The notes under the pieces were generated by a model that was not told the origin of the DNA, ran no database searches, and worked only from the letters and a program-made list of their open reading frames with translations. A program made the position numbers and the translations under genes. Positions 8,782 to 17,825 of a stretch of DNA of 64,000 nt are shown one piece after another. How positions within the stretch are numbered: the stretch's first letter is position 1; each line of letters starts with the position of its first letter. The DNA comes from Halopseudomonas sabulinigri (lineage in GTDB: Bacteria > Pseudomonadota > Gammaproteobacteria > Pseudomonadales > Pseudomonadaceae), in NCBI RefSeq assembly GCF_900105255.1, contig NZ_LT629763.1, forward strand, positions 1,054,001-1,118,000, in the 5' to 3' direction.

Positions 8782-9537
8782 ATGACTGCGAAATACCTTC
8801 ATCTGCGCTACCTGCTGATTCTGACGCTGTTGTTTTCGTTACTCTTTGCCGTTCTGGCAATCCACCCGCACGACCGCAGTGATTGGGCGCTGGAGAATCT
8901 ACTGGTACTGGCCTTCGCCGTCGCACTGGGCCTCAGCTACCGCGCCTTCCCACTCTCACGCTTGTCCTACACGCTGATCTTTCTGTTTCTCTGTTTGCAT
9001 GAGGTGGGCGCGCATTACACCTACTCCAAGGTGCCCTACGATGCCTGGATGACCAGTGCCTTCGGCGTCAGCCTCAACGAGATGCTCGGTTGGCAGCGCA
9101 ACAACTTCGATCGCGTGGTGCATTTTCTGTTCGGCGCGCTGCTGGTCTACCCCATCCGTGAGCTTTACTGCCGCGTCGCCAACGCCCGCGGCTTCTGGGG
9201 CTACTTCTTTCCGCTGGAACTGGCGATGGCCGCGTCCATGTTGTACGAGCTGTTCGAGTGGGCGGCCGCCAGTCTGTTTGGCGGCGACCTGGGCGTTGCC
9301 TATCTGGGTACTCAGGGCGACATCTGGGACGCCCACAAGGACATGGCGCTGGCCAGCTTAGGTGCGCTTATCACCCTGTTGCTGGTACTGCTGACCAACC
9401 TCTGGTTAAACCCGAATTTCGGTCGGGAATGGCGCGACAGTTTGCGAGTAAAGCGGCACCGGCCCATGGGCGAGGATGAACTGGAGCATCTGCTGCAAGA
9501 CACTGATCAGGTGACCGACAAGTCATCGCAAAAGTAA
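8782..9537 (+). CDS. DUF2238 (YjdF-family) membrane protein
   Basis: 251 residues with about six transmembrane helices and the DUF2238/YjdF conserved blocks: HEVGAHYTYSKVPYD, NNFDRVVHFLFGALL, LYELFEWAAA and GTQGDIWDAHKDM. The conserved His, Glu and Asp residues at membrane ends suggest a metal or ion site, but no biochemical role is established for the family. The C-terminal 40 residues are hydrophilic. It sits 14 bp after the EamA transporter and so may be co-transcribed with it. Confidence 0.85.
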   Translation: MTAKYLHLRYLLILTLLFSLLFAVLAIHPHDRSDWALENLLVLAFAVALGLSYRAFPLSRLSYTLIFLFLCLHEVGAHYTYSKVPYDAWMTSAFGVSLNEMLGWQRNNFDRVVHFLFGALLVYPIRELYCRVANARGFWGYFFPLELAMAASMLYELFEWAAASLFGGDLGVAYLGTQGDIWDAHKDMALASLGALITLLLVLLTNLWLNPNFGREWRDSLRVKRHRPMGEDELEHLLQDTDQVTDKSSQK

Positions 9538-9551
9538 AAGGCAAGCTGCTG

Positions 9552-9565
9552 TTTTGCGTGCAAAA
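9552..9565. promoter_or_regulatory. Palindrome TTTTGC-GT-GCAAAA upstream of cti
   Basis: A perfect 6-bp inverted repeat with a 2-bp centre, 110 bp before the cti start. It lies between the DUF2238 stop and the isomerase gene, where a cti promoter should be. It could be an operator, but no regulator is recognised. Confidence 0.25.
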
Positions 9566-9675
9566 TGTTAAAGTCCCAGGCGCAGAAGCGGTCTGGGGCC
9601 GCGCTGCAGTCAGCGAAGTCGAAGCGCCCTGGGCAAACCGACAACACAGAGAAAACCAGTCTTGAAGGAAGCTCC

Positions 9676-12063
9676 ATGGCGCGTGTGTCGGGCATCAGCA
9701 AAGTTAAACTGAGCGTATTGATTCTCCTGGTGGCCGGTCTGTTTATCGCCTGCAGCCAGATACCGGAATATCCGGTAGAGGAGCCCATCGCGGCGCGCGT
9801 ACAAAGCTATGATTACCAGCGCGACATCCGCCCCATCTTTGAACACAAGTGCATGGCCTGCCATGGCTGCTACGACGCCCCCTGCCAGCTGAAACTGACC
9901 AGCGCTGAAGGCCTCGAGCGCGGCGCCTCCATCCTGCCGGTATACGATGGCGCGCGCCTCGAAGACATGCTGCCGACGCGCCTGGGTGTGGATGCCAACT
10001 CGACCGCGGAGTGGCGTGAAAAGGGCTTTTTCTCGGTGCTGCACGGCGCTGAAGATGGCCAACTGAGCGGGCTCGACGCTTCCGTGCTGTATAAAATGAT
10101 TGAGCTTGGCCATAGCCAGCCGGTGACCCCGAACAGCCGTCTGCCCGCCAGCATAAGCCTGGGTACCGCGCGCACCAACAGCTGTCCCAGCATCGACCGC
10201 TTTGCCGAGTACGCCGATGACTTTCCGCATGGCGGCATGCCCTATGGCGCCACCGGTCTCAGCGACGAGGAGTTTACCCGCCTGACCCAGTGGATCAGCG
10301 AGGGCGCGGTGGTCACGCCGGCGCTCTATACGCCCGGTGAAGCCGAGCAGGCAATGACCACGAAGTGGGAGCAGTTCCTCAACCAGACTGGCAAGCGTGA
10401 ACAATTGGTGGCCCGTTACCTGTTTGAGCACCTGTTCGCCGCGCACCTGTATTTCCCGGATATCGACGGCAGCCATTTCTATGAACTGGTGCGCTCCAGC
10501 ACCCCACCCGGCCAGCCGGTTCGCGCGCTGCGTACGGTACGCCCGAACGATGACCCCGAAGGCCCGTACTTTTACCGCCTGCAGCCGCTGCGGCAGGCTA
10601 TTGTGGAAAAAACGCATATTGTCTACGCCCTGGGTGACACGCGCATGCAGCGTTTTAAGTCGCTGTTCTTGCAGCCGGATTGGGATGTGGTCAATCTGCC
10701 CGACTACAGCTACGAGGCGCGCGCCAACCCCTTCGTTACCTTCGCCGCCATCCCGGCGAAAGCGCGCTACCAGTTCCTGCTGGACGACGCCGAGTATTTC
10801 GTACGCAACTTTATTCGCGGCCCGGTGTGCCGCGGTCAGATTGCAACCGATGTAATCCGCGATCAGTTCTGGACAGTATTTGAAGATCCAGAGCAGGAGG
10901 CCTACGTCAACGACGCCGAGTACCGTGCGCAAGCCAGCCCGTTACTAGGCCTGCCGGGTCAGAAAAGTGACCTGCTGGCGCTCGGCCCTGAGTGGCTGGA
11001 GTACAACGAAAAACGCAACGACTATCTGAAACTGCGCGGCCAGTACTACGCCGAGCGCAAGCCCGACGGCGCGACTGCAGACGAGCTGTGGGACGGTGAC
11101 AATTGGAACCGGGACGCGCTGCTGACCATCTTCCGCCACTACGACAGCGCCTCGGTGCGCCGCGGGCTGCATGGCCGCGTGCCACGCACCATCTGGGTCA
11201 TGGACTACCCGCTGCTCGAACGTACCTATTACGAGCTGGTCGCCAACTTCAACGTGTTCGGCAGCGTCTCGCACCAGGGCCAGACCCGGCTGTATTTCGA
11301 CCTGATCCGCAATGGTGCCGAACACAACATGCTGCGTTTCGTGCCGGCAAAGCAGCGTGAACCCCTGTACGCGCACTGGTATCAGGGCAGCGCCAAAATC
11401 AAGCACGCATTGACCTATACCGGCCTGGATACCACTACCCCGGTAGCCATGAACTACACCGGAGCCGAGGGCAACGACGCCGTCATGCAGCGCTTCAGCC
11501 AACTGTTGATGGATCGCACCGCCGCCGTCAGCGGCCCGCCAGATACGCTGAATCGCTGCCCGCAGAACAATTGTCAGCGCGCCAGCATCAGCGCCGCTCA
11601 GCAGCAGGTGGAAGCGACCCTGCAGCCGCTGGCGCGGGCCAATGGCGCCAGCTTGCCGGTGATCAGCCTGCTGCCGGAGGTCACTTTCCTGCGCGTTACC
11701 CAGGGCGAGCAGCGCTGGGTATACACGCTGGTACACAACCGCGCGCACTCTAGTGTTGCCTTCATGTTTGGTGAACAATCACGCCTGCTGCCCAAGGAAG
11801 ACACCCTGACCCTGATCGAAGGCACGCTCGGCAGTTATCCCAACTTCAGCTTCAACGTGCCGCTGGAGGAGCTGCCGAGCTTTGTCGACAGCCTGTCGGC
11901 TATTCAGCAACAGGCCGGTTTGCATAGCCTGGCGGATCGGTGGGGCGTGCGCCGCACGCATCCGCAGTTCTGGGACATCATGGCCGACTTCAAGCGCAGC
12001 ACAGAGGAAAGCACGCCGGAGCAAGCCGGCATACTGGATGTCAATCGCTACGAAAACCTCTAG
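9676..12063 (+). CDS. cti: Fatty acid cis/trans isomerase
   Basis: Periplasmic haem enzyme that converts cis-unsaturated acyl chains of membrane phospholipids to trans, giving rapid rigidification under solvent or heat stress in Pseudomonas and Vibrio. It has 795 residues. An N-terminal hydrophobic export segment (about 11-26) precedes the cytochrome c-type motif CMACH starting at Cys59, followed by a cysteine-rich GCYDAPC stretch. Length and the haem motif match known Cti. I chose the ATG at 9676, preceded by GAAGGAAG, over a longer form that would put 37 polar residues before the signal. A strong inverted repeat follows the stop. Confidence 0.95.
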   Translation: MARVSGISKVKLSVLILLVAGLFIACSQIPEYPVEEPIAARVQSYDYQRDIRPIFEHKCMACHGCYDAPCQLKLTSAEGLERGASILPVYDGARLEDMLPTRLGVDANSTAEWREKGFFSVLHGAEDGQLSGLDASVLYKMIELGHSQPVTPNSRLPASISLGTARTNSCPSIDRFAEYADDFPHGGMPYGATGLSDEEFTRLTQWISEGAVVTPALYTPGEAEQAMTTKWEQFLNQTGKREQLVARYLFEHLFAAHLYFPDIDGSHFYELVRSSTPPGQPVRALRTVRPNDDPEGPYFYRLQPLRQAIVEKTHIVYALGDTRMQRFKSLFLQPDWDVVNLPDYSYEARANPFVTFAAIPAKARYQFLLDDAEYFVRNFIRGPVCRGQIATDVIRDQFWTVFEDPEQEAYVNDAEYRAQASPLLGLPGQKSDLLALGPEWLEYNEKRNDYLKLRGQYYAERKPDGATADELWDGDNWNRDALLTIFRHYDSASVRRGLHGRVPRTIWVMDYPLLERTYYELVANFNVFGSVSHQGQTRLYFDLIRNGAEHNMLRFVPAKQREPLYAHWYQGSAKIKHALTYTGLDTTTPVAMNYTGAEGNDAVMQRFSQLLMDRTAAVSGPPDTLNRCPQNNCQRASISAAQQQVEATLQPLARANGASLPVISLLPEVTFLRVTQGEQRWVYTLVHNRAHSSVAFMFGEQSRLLPKEDTLTLIEGTLGSYPNFSFNVPLEELPSFVDSLSAIQQQAGLHSLADRWGVRRTHPQFWDIMADFKRSTEESTPEQAGILDVNRYENL

Positions 12064-12071
12064 GTACCACC

Positions 12072-12112
12072 GCGCGCCCTACGGCTAGACCACGAGCAGC
12101 CGTAGGGCGCGC
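12072..12112. repeat. 15-bp perfect inverted repeat (REP-like, CCGTAGGGCG core)
   Basis: Arms 12072-12086 and 12098-12112 are perfectly complementary over 15 bp with an 11-nt loop. There is no T-run on either side. The core CCGTAGGGCG recurs at 40472-40481, so this appears to be a copy of a dispersed intergenic hairpin. It lies between the convergent cti and EthD-like genes and may also act as a transcription barrier. Confidence 0.6.
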
Positions 12113-12142
12113 CGGCTGTCATCAGCGCGCAAGGGCTGACGC

Positions 12143-12457
12143 TCAGCCTGCCACCACCTCACTGATCAGCAGCTCCGGAGCGATGTCGGTGTAATTGGCA
12201 ACATCCCCCTGAATTTCCTTTGCGTGCGGCGCAAAGGCAGCCTGAAAGCTCTCCACTGAATCAAAAAACAGGTGCCCCATGGCCACAAAGGCCGCCGGCG
12301 CACCGGGGGCGCCACCCGCCAGACCGCGATCAATGCCAAACGACAGGCAGGCATCACCCACCAGACGCTTGACCATCGGCATGTGCTGTTCACGGTAGTA
12401 ATCATGGTCAAAATGGCTGCCGGCCACGTTGGGGTACAAGACGCTGACTTTAATCAT
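12143..12457 (-). CDS. EthD-family protein
   Basis: 104 residues of the EthD/dimeric alpha-beta barrel superfamily. It opens with MIKVSVLYPNVAGSHFDHDYY and the conserved EQHMPMVKRL helix, followed by FFDSVESFQAAFAPHAKEI. The prototype EthD is needed for ethyl tert-butyl ether degradation, but most small homologues like this one have no known reaction. GGAG lies 8 bp before the ATG. It is a single gene, convergent with cti. Confidence 0.8.
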   Translation of the reverse strand: MIKVSVLYPNVAGSHFDHDYYREQHMPMVKRLVGDACLSFGIDRGLAGGAPGAPAAFVAMGHLFFDSVESFQAAFAPHAKEIQGDVANYTDIAPELLISEVVAG

Positions 12458-12683
12458 CTGACGGACTCCGGAGATTGTGTTTAGGCTGATACCGCTACCC
12501 CTGCAGTCTGCACCGATTTAGCCACGCAACAGTAGCGCATCAAGCTGACGAATATCCTGCCAGCAATCAGAGCGAAGCCCCGCCGGCACCGAGCAATGCG
12601 CGCGGTAGCGGCTATGCTCTAAGGGCACAGCGTGAGCGGCACGCTGGCATGGCAGCAATCTGTGCGAATTTCAAGGAGCCTGA

Positions 12684-13865
12684 ATGCGGTTTTCGTTAAG
12701 CGCCCTGGGGGGGCTTGCAGTGGCATTACTGAGCGCGCCGGCAATGGCATCGCTGTATCACGATTACTCGGCGGCGCCGGAAGACGCCGAGGTCGATACC
12801 GGAAACTTCCTTGATCGCTGGTCGCTGCCGTTTATTCCCGTACCCAAGATCATCACGGAACCTGCGGTCGGCACTGGGCTGGCGTTGGGGCTGGTGTTTT
12901 TTGAGGAATCCGAAGAGCAGAAGGCCGAACGTTCCGACGGCAGCCTGGTGCCGGAAAACATCACCATCGGCGGTCTGGCCTTTACCTCCAACGGCAGCCG
13001 TGGCTATGGCGTGGGGCATCTGGGTTTCTGGAAAGACGACACCATCCGTTACAAGGGCTTCCTCGCCTATTCCGACTTCAACATTGATTTCTACTCGCTG
13101 GCCGGCATGCCGATCAACCGCCCCATCGGCTTCAATATCAAGGGCCCGGCGGTCATCCAGGAGTTGCAGATGCGCATCAGCGACAGCCGCTGGCTGATCG
13201 GCGCCAAGCAGGTGTATCGCAAGGTCAAACTCACTCTCACCGATGACCTAAGCCTGCCCAATGCGGCGCTGGCTGATCCGATCAATCGCTATCTCGATAA
13301 TCACCTGGGCGACAGCGCGGTGACGTCGGGCCTGGGTATCACCGCCGAATTCGACTCGCTGGACACCCCCATCGACCCGCAGGAAGGTTACAACTACAGC
13401 GTGCGCTATCTGGTTTACGACAAGACCATCGGCAGCGATTACGACTACGCCAGCTATCAGCTCAAGGGCACCAATTACTGGAAGCTGACGCCAGCATGGG
13501 ATCTGGGTGTGCGCCTGCAGTATGACGGCATCGCAGTGGACGACGAGACCGTGCTGCCGGCCTATATCGCACCCTCCATTGATCTGCGCGGCATCCCCGC
13601 CGCGCGCTATCAGGGCAATGCCGTGGCCGTGGCCGAGGCGGAGCTGACCTGGAAAATCACCCCGCGCTGGCGCGTCAAGACCTTTGCCGGTGCTGGCCGC
13701 GCCGCCGACCAGTTCAACGAGCTGGGCGATGCCGAGGCCGCCAACAGCCTAGGCGGGGGTTTTCGCTATATGGTCGCGGAGCGTTACGGCTTCAATATGG
13801 GTATTGATGTGGCCCGCGGGCCGGAGGAATCCGCGGTGTATATTCAGGCCGGCTCGACCTGGTAG
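12684..13865 (+). CDS. Omp85/BamA-TamA-type surface antigen, outer-membrane barrel
   Basis: 393 residues. A signal peptide (cleavage near SAPAMA-S) is followed by alternating amphipathic strands consistent with a 16-strand bacterial surface antigen (Omp85 C-terminal) barrel. Diagnostic features are the EPAVGTGLALGLVFF strand near the start, GITAEFDSLDTPIDPQEG and a C-terminal aromatic residue (W). No POTRA domains precede the barrel, so this is a stand-alone barrel like several uncharacterised Pseudomonas homologues, not BamA itself. AAGGAG lies 5 bp before the ATG. Role in the outer membrane unknown. Confidence 0.85.
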   Translation: MRFSLSALGGLAVALLSAPAMASLYHDYSAAPEDAEVDTGNFLDRWSLPFIPVPKIITEPAVGTGLALGLVFFEESEEQKAERSDGSLVPENITIGGLAFTSNGSRGYGVGHLGFWKDDTIRYKGFLAYSDFNIDFYSLAGMPINRPIGFNIKGPAVIQELQMRISDSRWLIGAKQVYRKVKLTLTDDLSLPNAALADPINRYLDNHLGDSAVTSGLGITAEFDSLDTPIDPQEGYNYSVRYLVYDKTIGSDYDYASYQLKGTNYWKLTPAWDLGVRLQYDGIAVDDETVLPAYIAPSIDLRGIPAARYQGNAVAVAEAELTWKITPRWRVKTFAGAGRAADQFNELGDAEAANSLGGGFRYMVAERYGFNMGIDVARGPEESAVYIQAGSTW

Positions 13866-13944
13866 CCGCGACGGCACTTTGCGTTACACTCAATGCCAGC
13901 AATGGAAACAGTCGGCCTGAGCCGCTAATAATCGGGAGCGCTGC

Positions 13945-15087
13945 ATGCACAAAACTACCTTTCCACTACTGTTTATCGGTATTGCCGGCGTACTCGCCGC
14001 GGGTTGCGGCACAACCGCAAGCACAGACAGCAATGAAGCGCAGGAAGAACAGGCCGCGCCTAGCACCGAGCAGGTCACCGGCCAGATCAGCTACCGTGAG
14101 CGCATCGCGCTGCCCGACGGCAGTGTGGCGCACATCAAGCTGAGCGATGTCTCGCGCGCCGATGCCTCGGCCACGGTGCTGGCCGAACAGAACACCACGC
14201 TGTTCGGCAAGGCGGTGCCTATCCCCTTCTCGCTCAAGGTCGAACCCGCGATGTTCGATCATCGCATGCGCTATTCGGTTTCCGCGCAGATTCGCAGCAG
14301 TGACGGTCAACTGCTATGGACTACCGACAGCGCCAACCTGATCGACGTCAGCCAGCCGGTAGTGGATCTGGGCACTATCATGATGATCAAGGTCAACGGC
14401 GCCGTCGCCAACGATGCCGAGATCGTCGATGTGAATGCCTTTCTGCCCTTCGCCGCCCGCGGCAACGAGCCCGGCTGGACGCTGAAGGTCGACAGCGAGC
14501 GCATGAGCCTGAGCCGCCAGAACGACCCCACCACCATTCTTACGCCCACGCCGACCACCACGCGTGAAGAGGACAGCTACCGCTTCAACGCGAGCACGGA
14601 GGCCAACTCGGTCATCGTCGATGTTACCCCTCAGCTATGCCGCGACAGCATGACCGGTATGCCCTACCCCTACGAGGTCAGCGTCAAAGTGAATGGCGAG
14701 ACACTCACCGGCTGCGGCGGCGCTGCGCAGTCACTGCTCACCGGACGGGAGTGGATAGTCGAGGATGTCGACAGCAAGGGGGTGATCGACAACACCCAGA
14801 TGAGCCTGAATTTCACCAACGAGGGCCTGCTCGGCGGCCGTGCCGCGTGCAACCAGTACACCACCAGCTATCAGCTCGGTGGCGAAGGCCTGACTACCCA
14901 GGCCATCGCCTCCACGCAAAAAGCCTGCGCACCGGCACTGATGAACCAGGACGAGCACTTTCTTGAGGTGCTCGGTGACGTGGCACGCTTTGAGATCGAC
15001 GACACCGGTGCGTTGATACTGATCACCACTGACAACCGCACGATCAAGGCGCGCGCTGCAGACGCTGACAGCGGCAGCCAACCATGA
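13945..15087 (+). CDS. YbaY-META domain lipoprotein
   Basis: 380 residues. A lipoprotein signal ends VLAAGCG (Cys21). A YbaY/YscW-like beta domain follows (about 43-145, TGQISYRERIALPDGSVAHIKLSDVS). A middle COG3650-like region (about 160-240) contains RGNEPGWTLKVD, and a C-terminal META/HslJ domain (about 250-365) carries the GGRAACNQYTTSYQL signature. META domains occur in heat- and novobiocin-related envelope proteins. The fusion suggests an outer-membrane-anchored envelope-stress factor, which is an inference. The stop overlaps the start of the GFA gene by 4 bp. Confidence 0.85.
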   Translation: MHKTTFPLLFIGIAGVLAAGCGTTASTDSNEAQEEQAAPSTEQVTGQISYRERIALPDGSVAHIKLSDVSRADASATVLAEQNTTLFGKAVPIPFSLKVEPAMFDHRMRYSVSAQIRSSDGQLLWTTDSANLIDVSQPVVDLGTIMMIKVNGAVANDAEIVDVNAFLPFAARGNEPGWTLKVDSERMSLSRQNDPTTILTPTPTTTREEDSYRFNASTEANSVIVDVTPQLCRDSMTGMPYPYEVSVKVNGETLTGCGGAAQSLLTGREWIVEDVDSKGVIDNTQMSLNFTNEGLLGGRAACNQYTTSYQLGGEGLTTQAIASTQKACAPALMNQDEHFLEVLGDVARFEIDDTGALILITTDNRTIKARAADADSGSQP

Positions 15088-15497
15088 TCAGCGGTGGTTG
15101 CCTGTGTGGCGGCGTTCGCTACCGCATCAGCGGGGAACTTGCGCCCATTCAGCTGTGTCACTGTCAGCAATGCCGCAAGGCGCAGGGCACGCCCTTTGCC
15201 AGCAATATTCCGTTGCTGCGCAGTCAGTTTGAACTGCTCAGCGGCGCGGAGCTGCTCAAGGCCTACGCTTCCTCTGCGGGCAAGGAACGCGTGTTCTGCA
15301 GCCACTGCGGTTCACCGCTGTACAGTCAGCGCAGCAGCGCTCCGGAGGCCATACGACTGCGTGCCGGTAGTCTCGATCAGGCGCTGACCGTGCGCCCGGC
15401 GTTTCATGCCTACACGGCTTCTGCCGCTAACTGGTGGCCGATTGACGACGCGCTGCCACAGTATCCGCAAGGTGCGCCACCAGAGCCCGAGGCGTAA
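15084..15497 (+). CDS. GFA (CENP-V) family zinc-binding protein
   Basis: 137 residues with the cysteine pattern of the glutathione-dependent formaldehyde-activating enzyme fold: GGCLCGGVRYRI, LCHCQQCRKAQGTPF and FCSHCGSPLYSQ, forming two zinc sites. Most bacterial members are not proven formaldehyde enzymes. The final ELxxxxWWPIDDALPQY-like block is typical of the family. It is translationally coupled to the upstream lipoprotein through ATGA. Confidence 0.85.
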   Translation: MISGGCLCGGVRYRISGELAPIQLCHCQQCRKAQGTPFASNIPLLRSQFELLSGAELLKAYASSAGKERVFCSHCGSPLYSQRSSAPEAIRLRAGSLDQALTVRPAFHAYTASAANWWPIDDALPQYPQGAPPEPEA

Positions 15498-15531
15498 GGC
15501 CGTTAGGTTTCCCGACACCGCGAGGTAATGC

Positions 15532-15825
15532 ATGACGGATAGAGCCACAGACCAACAGGACAATCCACTGACCCTGCCACTGGGCAACGAGCAGCTGGTC
15601 ATTCGCCGCCGCTATGAAGTGCTCAGCATCATCAACGACTTTTTTATCGCCATCTGGTTTCTGCTCGGCAGCATCCTGTTTCTGTTTCCCGAGTACGAAA
15701 AAGCCGCCATCGTCTTGTTCATTATCGGCAGCGCGCAGTTTCTCGTGCGACCCAGCATTCGCCTACTCAGCCACCTCCATTTGCAACGACGCGGCAGCGA
15801 AAGTGCCAGCACCTGGGAAAGCTGA
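15532..15825 (+). CDS. YrhK-family small membrane protein
   Basis: 97 residues with two transmembrane helices (about 35-52 and 58-74). The YrhK-like pattern RRYEVLSIINDFFIAIWFLLGS followed by LFIIGSAQFLVRPSIRL is visible. The family is uncharacterised. A GAGG sequence lies a few bases before the ATG at 15532. It sits 34 bp after the GFA gene and may belong to the same transcript. Confidence 0.75.
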   Translation: MTDRATDQQDNPLTLPLGNEQLVIRRRYEVLSIINDFFIAIWFLLGSILFLFPEYEKAAIVLFIIGSAQFLVRPSIRLLSHLHLQRRGSESASTWES

Positions 15826-15942
15826 GCCACGACATCAATTGCAATGATCTGGCGGTGTAAACACTTGTACACACTGCCGACCTGAACAATACTCAGCCGC
15901 GTAAATCTGCACCTTACAAAACAACAATATCAGGTGAGCACC

Positions 15943-17322
15943 ATGGCGCTGAGCCGCACAACCAAACTGGCCTACGGGCTAGGCCAAATTGCCGAAACCA
16001 CGAAAAGCACCGGTTTCAACATCTTCCTGTTTTTCTTTTTCACTCAGGTTCTCGGGCTGTCCGGCACCCTGGCTGGACTGGCGGTGATGATTGCCCTGGT
16101 ATTTGATGCCGTCACCGATCCTCTGGCCGGCTATCTGTCGGACCGCAGCCGCTCGCGCTTTGGCCGCAGACACCCATTCATGCTGGCGGCAGCACTACCT
16201 TTGGCACTCACCTGGTACCTGTTGTTCACGCCACCCCCCGGGCTTGATCAAACCGGGCTTTTTCTCTGGCTGACCGGTTTCGCGGTGCTGGTACGCGGCG
16301 CCATTACACTCTACTACGTACCCTATCTCGGGCTGGGTGCCGAGCTGACTACGGACTACCACGAGCGCACCTCGGTCGCTGCCTGGCGGGGTTTCTGTGG
16401 GGTCTGTGGCGCCGCCCTGGTGGTGCTGCTGGGCGTGCCCGTGTTTTTCCCTGAATCGGCCGCCTTTGAGAACGGCCTGTTGAACCCCGCCGGCTACCCG
16501 TTGGTGGCGATCAGTGGCGCAGTATTAATGGCAATCAGCATAGTAGTGTCGGTCTGGGGTACCCGCGCCAATGCGCGCATGGGCGTCAATCCGCAGCAAC
16601 AGGCCACCCTAGGCATGTTGAAGAACCTGCAGCATATCTGGGGCAACTCTTCATTTCGCGCACTCTTTCTAGGGACGCTGCTGGTGTCTGTCTCGATTGG
16701 TATTACGCAGACCTTGAACATGCATTTGAACGTGTACTTCTGGGGGCTGACCAGCAACAACATAGCTCTTTTGGGCGCCGGTGTGCTGCTTGGTTGGCCC
16801 GCCGGCATTTTATTGGCTCGACCGCTACACCGGCGCTTCGACAAGAAGCCCAGTATCGTCGGGGCGGCCCTGGTAGCAGCGCTGGCCGGCAATATTGCCG
16901 TGGTACTGGAGCTGCTGGAACTGTTTCCCGCGGCGCAAAGCGCCGCCTTCGTCCCTTCGATTCTGCTGTTGTTGTTTATCGGCGGTGCGGCCTCCGGTCT
17001 GGCCATGATCTCGGGCGCATCCATGATGGCCGATGTCGCACAGCAGCACGCGGACGCAAGCGGACAACAACAGGAAGGTTTTTTCTTCAGCGCCATTTCC
17101 TTCACCGGCAAGATTGCGGCTGCGGCCGGCTATCTGGTTGCCGGGGTAGGACTGGATCTGATTGGCTTTCCGTTACAAGCCAGCCCCAGTACTGTGGCGA
17201 GCGAACAAATTGATCATTTGGCGCTGCTCAGTCTGTCTGCCGGCGTCTTTGCCTTGGCCTCAGCCTGCACCTACAGCCGTTACCAACTACGCCAACCCAC
17301 CAACCCAGCACTGGCGATCTAG
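15943..17322 (+). CDS. GPH-family (MelB-like) sugar/cation symporter
   Basis: Inner-membrane symporter of the glycoside-pentoside-hexuronide:cation family, about 459 residues with 12 transmembrane helices. Signature segments are KLAYGLGQIAETTKSTGF in helix 1, FDAVTDPLAGYLSDRSRSRFGRRHP in the loop after helix 2 and YYVPYLGLGAELTTDYHERT. Substrate cannot be inferred because no catabolic genes are adjacent. I chose the ATG at 15943, which has AGGTGA 5 bp upstream; the GTG at 15934 lies inside that binding site. Confidence 0.88.
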   Translation: MALSRTTKLAYGLGQIAETTKSTGFNIFLFFFFTQVLGLSGTLAGLAVMIALVFDAVTDPLAGYLSDRSRSRFGRRHPFMLAAALPLALTWYLLFTPPPGLDQTGLFLWLTGFAVLVRGAITLYYVPYLGLGAELTTDYHERTSVAAWRGFCGVCGAALVVLLGVPVFFPESAAFENGLLNPAGYPLVAISGAVLMAISIVVSVWGTRANARMGVNPQQQATLGMLKNLQHIWGNSSFRALFLGTLLVSVSIGITQTLNMHLNVYFWGLTSNNIALLGAGVLLGWPAGILLARPLHRRFDKKPSIVGAALVAALAGNIAVVLELLELFPAAQSAAFVPSILLLLFIGGAASGLAMISGASMMADVAQQHADASGQQQEGFFFSAISFTGKIAAAAGYLVAGVGLDLIGFPLQASPSTVASEQIDHLALLSLSAGVFALASACTYSRYQLRQPTNPALAI

Positions 17323-17418
17323 CCCCGCTGACATGGACAGAGCCGCGCACATACGGCATCATGCGCGGCCTAAAACCCTGCCTACTGCATGGTTATATCT
17401 ATCGAAAAAGGCGACCCG

Positions 17419-17754
17419 ATGAGCGAACTGCCCTCCTGCCCCAGCTGCGACTCGGCATTTACCTACGAAGACGGCCTGATGTTCGTCTGCCCGGAATGCG
17501 CCCACGAGTGGCCGCAGCAGGCCGATGAAGCAGACACTGGCAGCGGTATCACCGACGCCAACGGCAACCCGCTGGTCGATGGCGACTCGGTCACCGTGAT
17601 CAAGGACCTGAAGGTCAAGGGCTCTTCGCTGGTGGTCAAGGTGGGCACCAAGGTGAAGAACATCCGCTTGGTCGAGGGCGATCACGATATCGACTGCAAG
17701 ATCGACGGCATCGGCGCCATGAAGCTGAAATCCGAGTTCGTGAAAAAGTCCTGA
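17419..17754 (+). CDS. PhnA/YjdM-family zinc-ribbon protein
   Basis: 111 residues. An N-terminal zinc ribbon ([21 protein letters not shown]) is followed by the conserved PhnA domain ([19 protein letters not shown], then [20 protein letters not shown]). Despite the name, these proteins are not the phosphonoacetate hydrolase, and the role of the family is unproven. AAAAAGG lies 7 bp before the ATG at 17419, which I prefer over an upstream in-frame start. Confidence 0.88.
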   Translation: MSELPSCPSCDSAFTYEDGLMFVCPECAHEWPQQADEADTGSGITDANGNPLVDGDSVTVIKDLKVKGSSLVVKVGTKVKNIRLVEGDHDIDCKIDGIGAMKLKSEFVKKS

Positions 17755-17759
17755 TCTCC

Positions 17760-17803
17760 GGCCGGGCGGCCAACTGCTTTACTTCCCCCGATACCGCCCG
17801 GCC
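17760..17803. repeat. 10-bp inverted repeat between convergent genes
   Basis: Arms GGCCGGGCGG (17760-17769) and CCGCCCGGCC (17794-17803) with a 24-nt loop lie between the PhnA gene and the convergent membrane-protein gene. There is no T-run, so termination is possible but unproven. Confidence 0.4.
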
Positions 17804-17825
17804 TGCTCGCTGTGGAGTACTCCCT

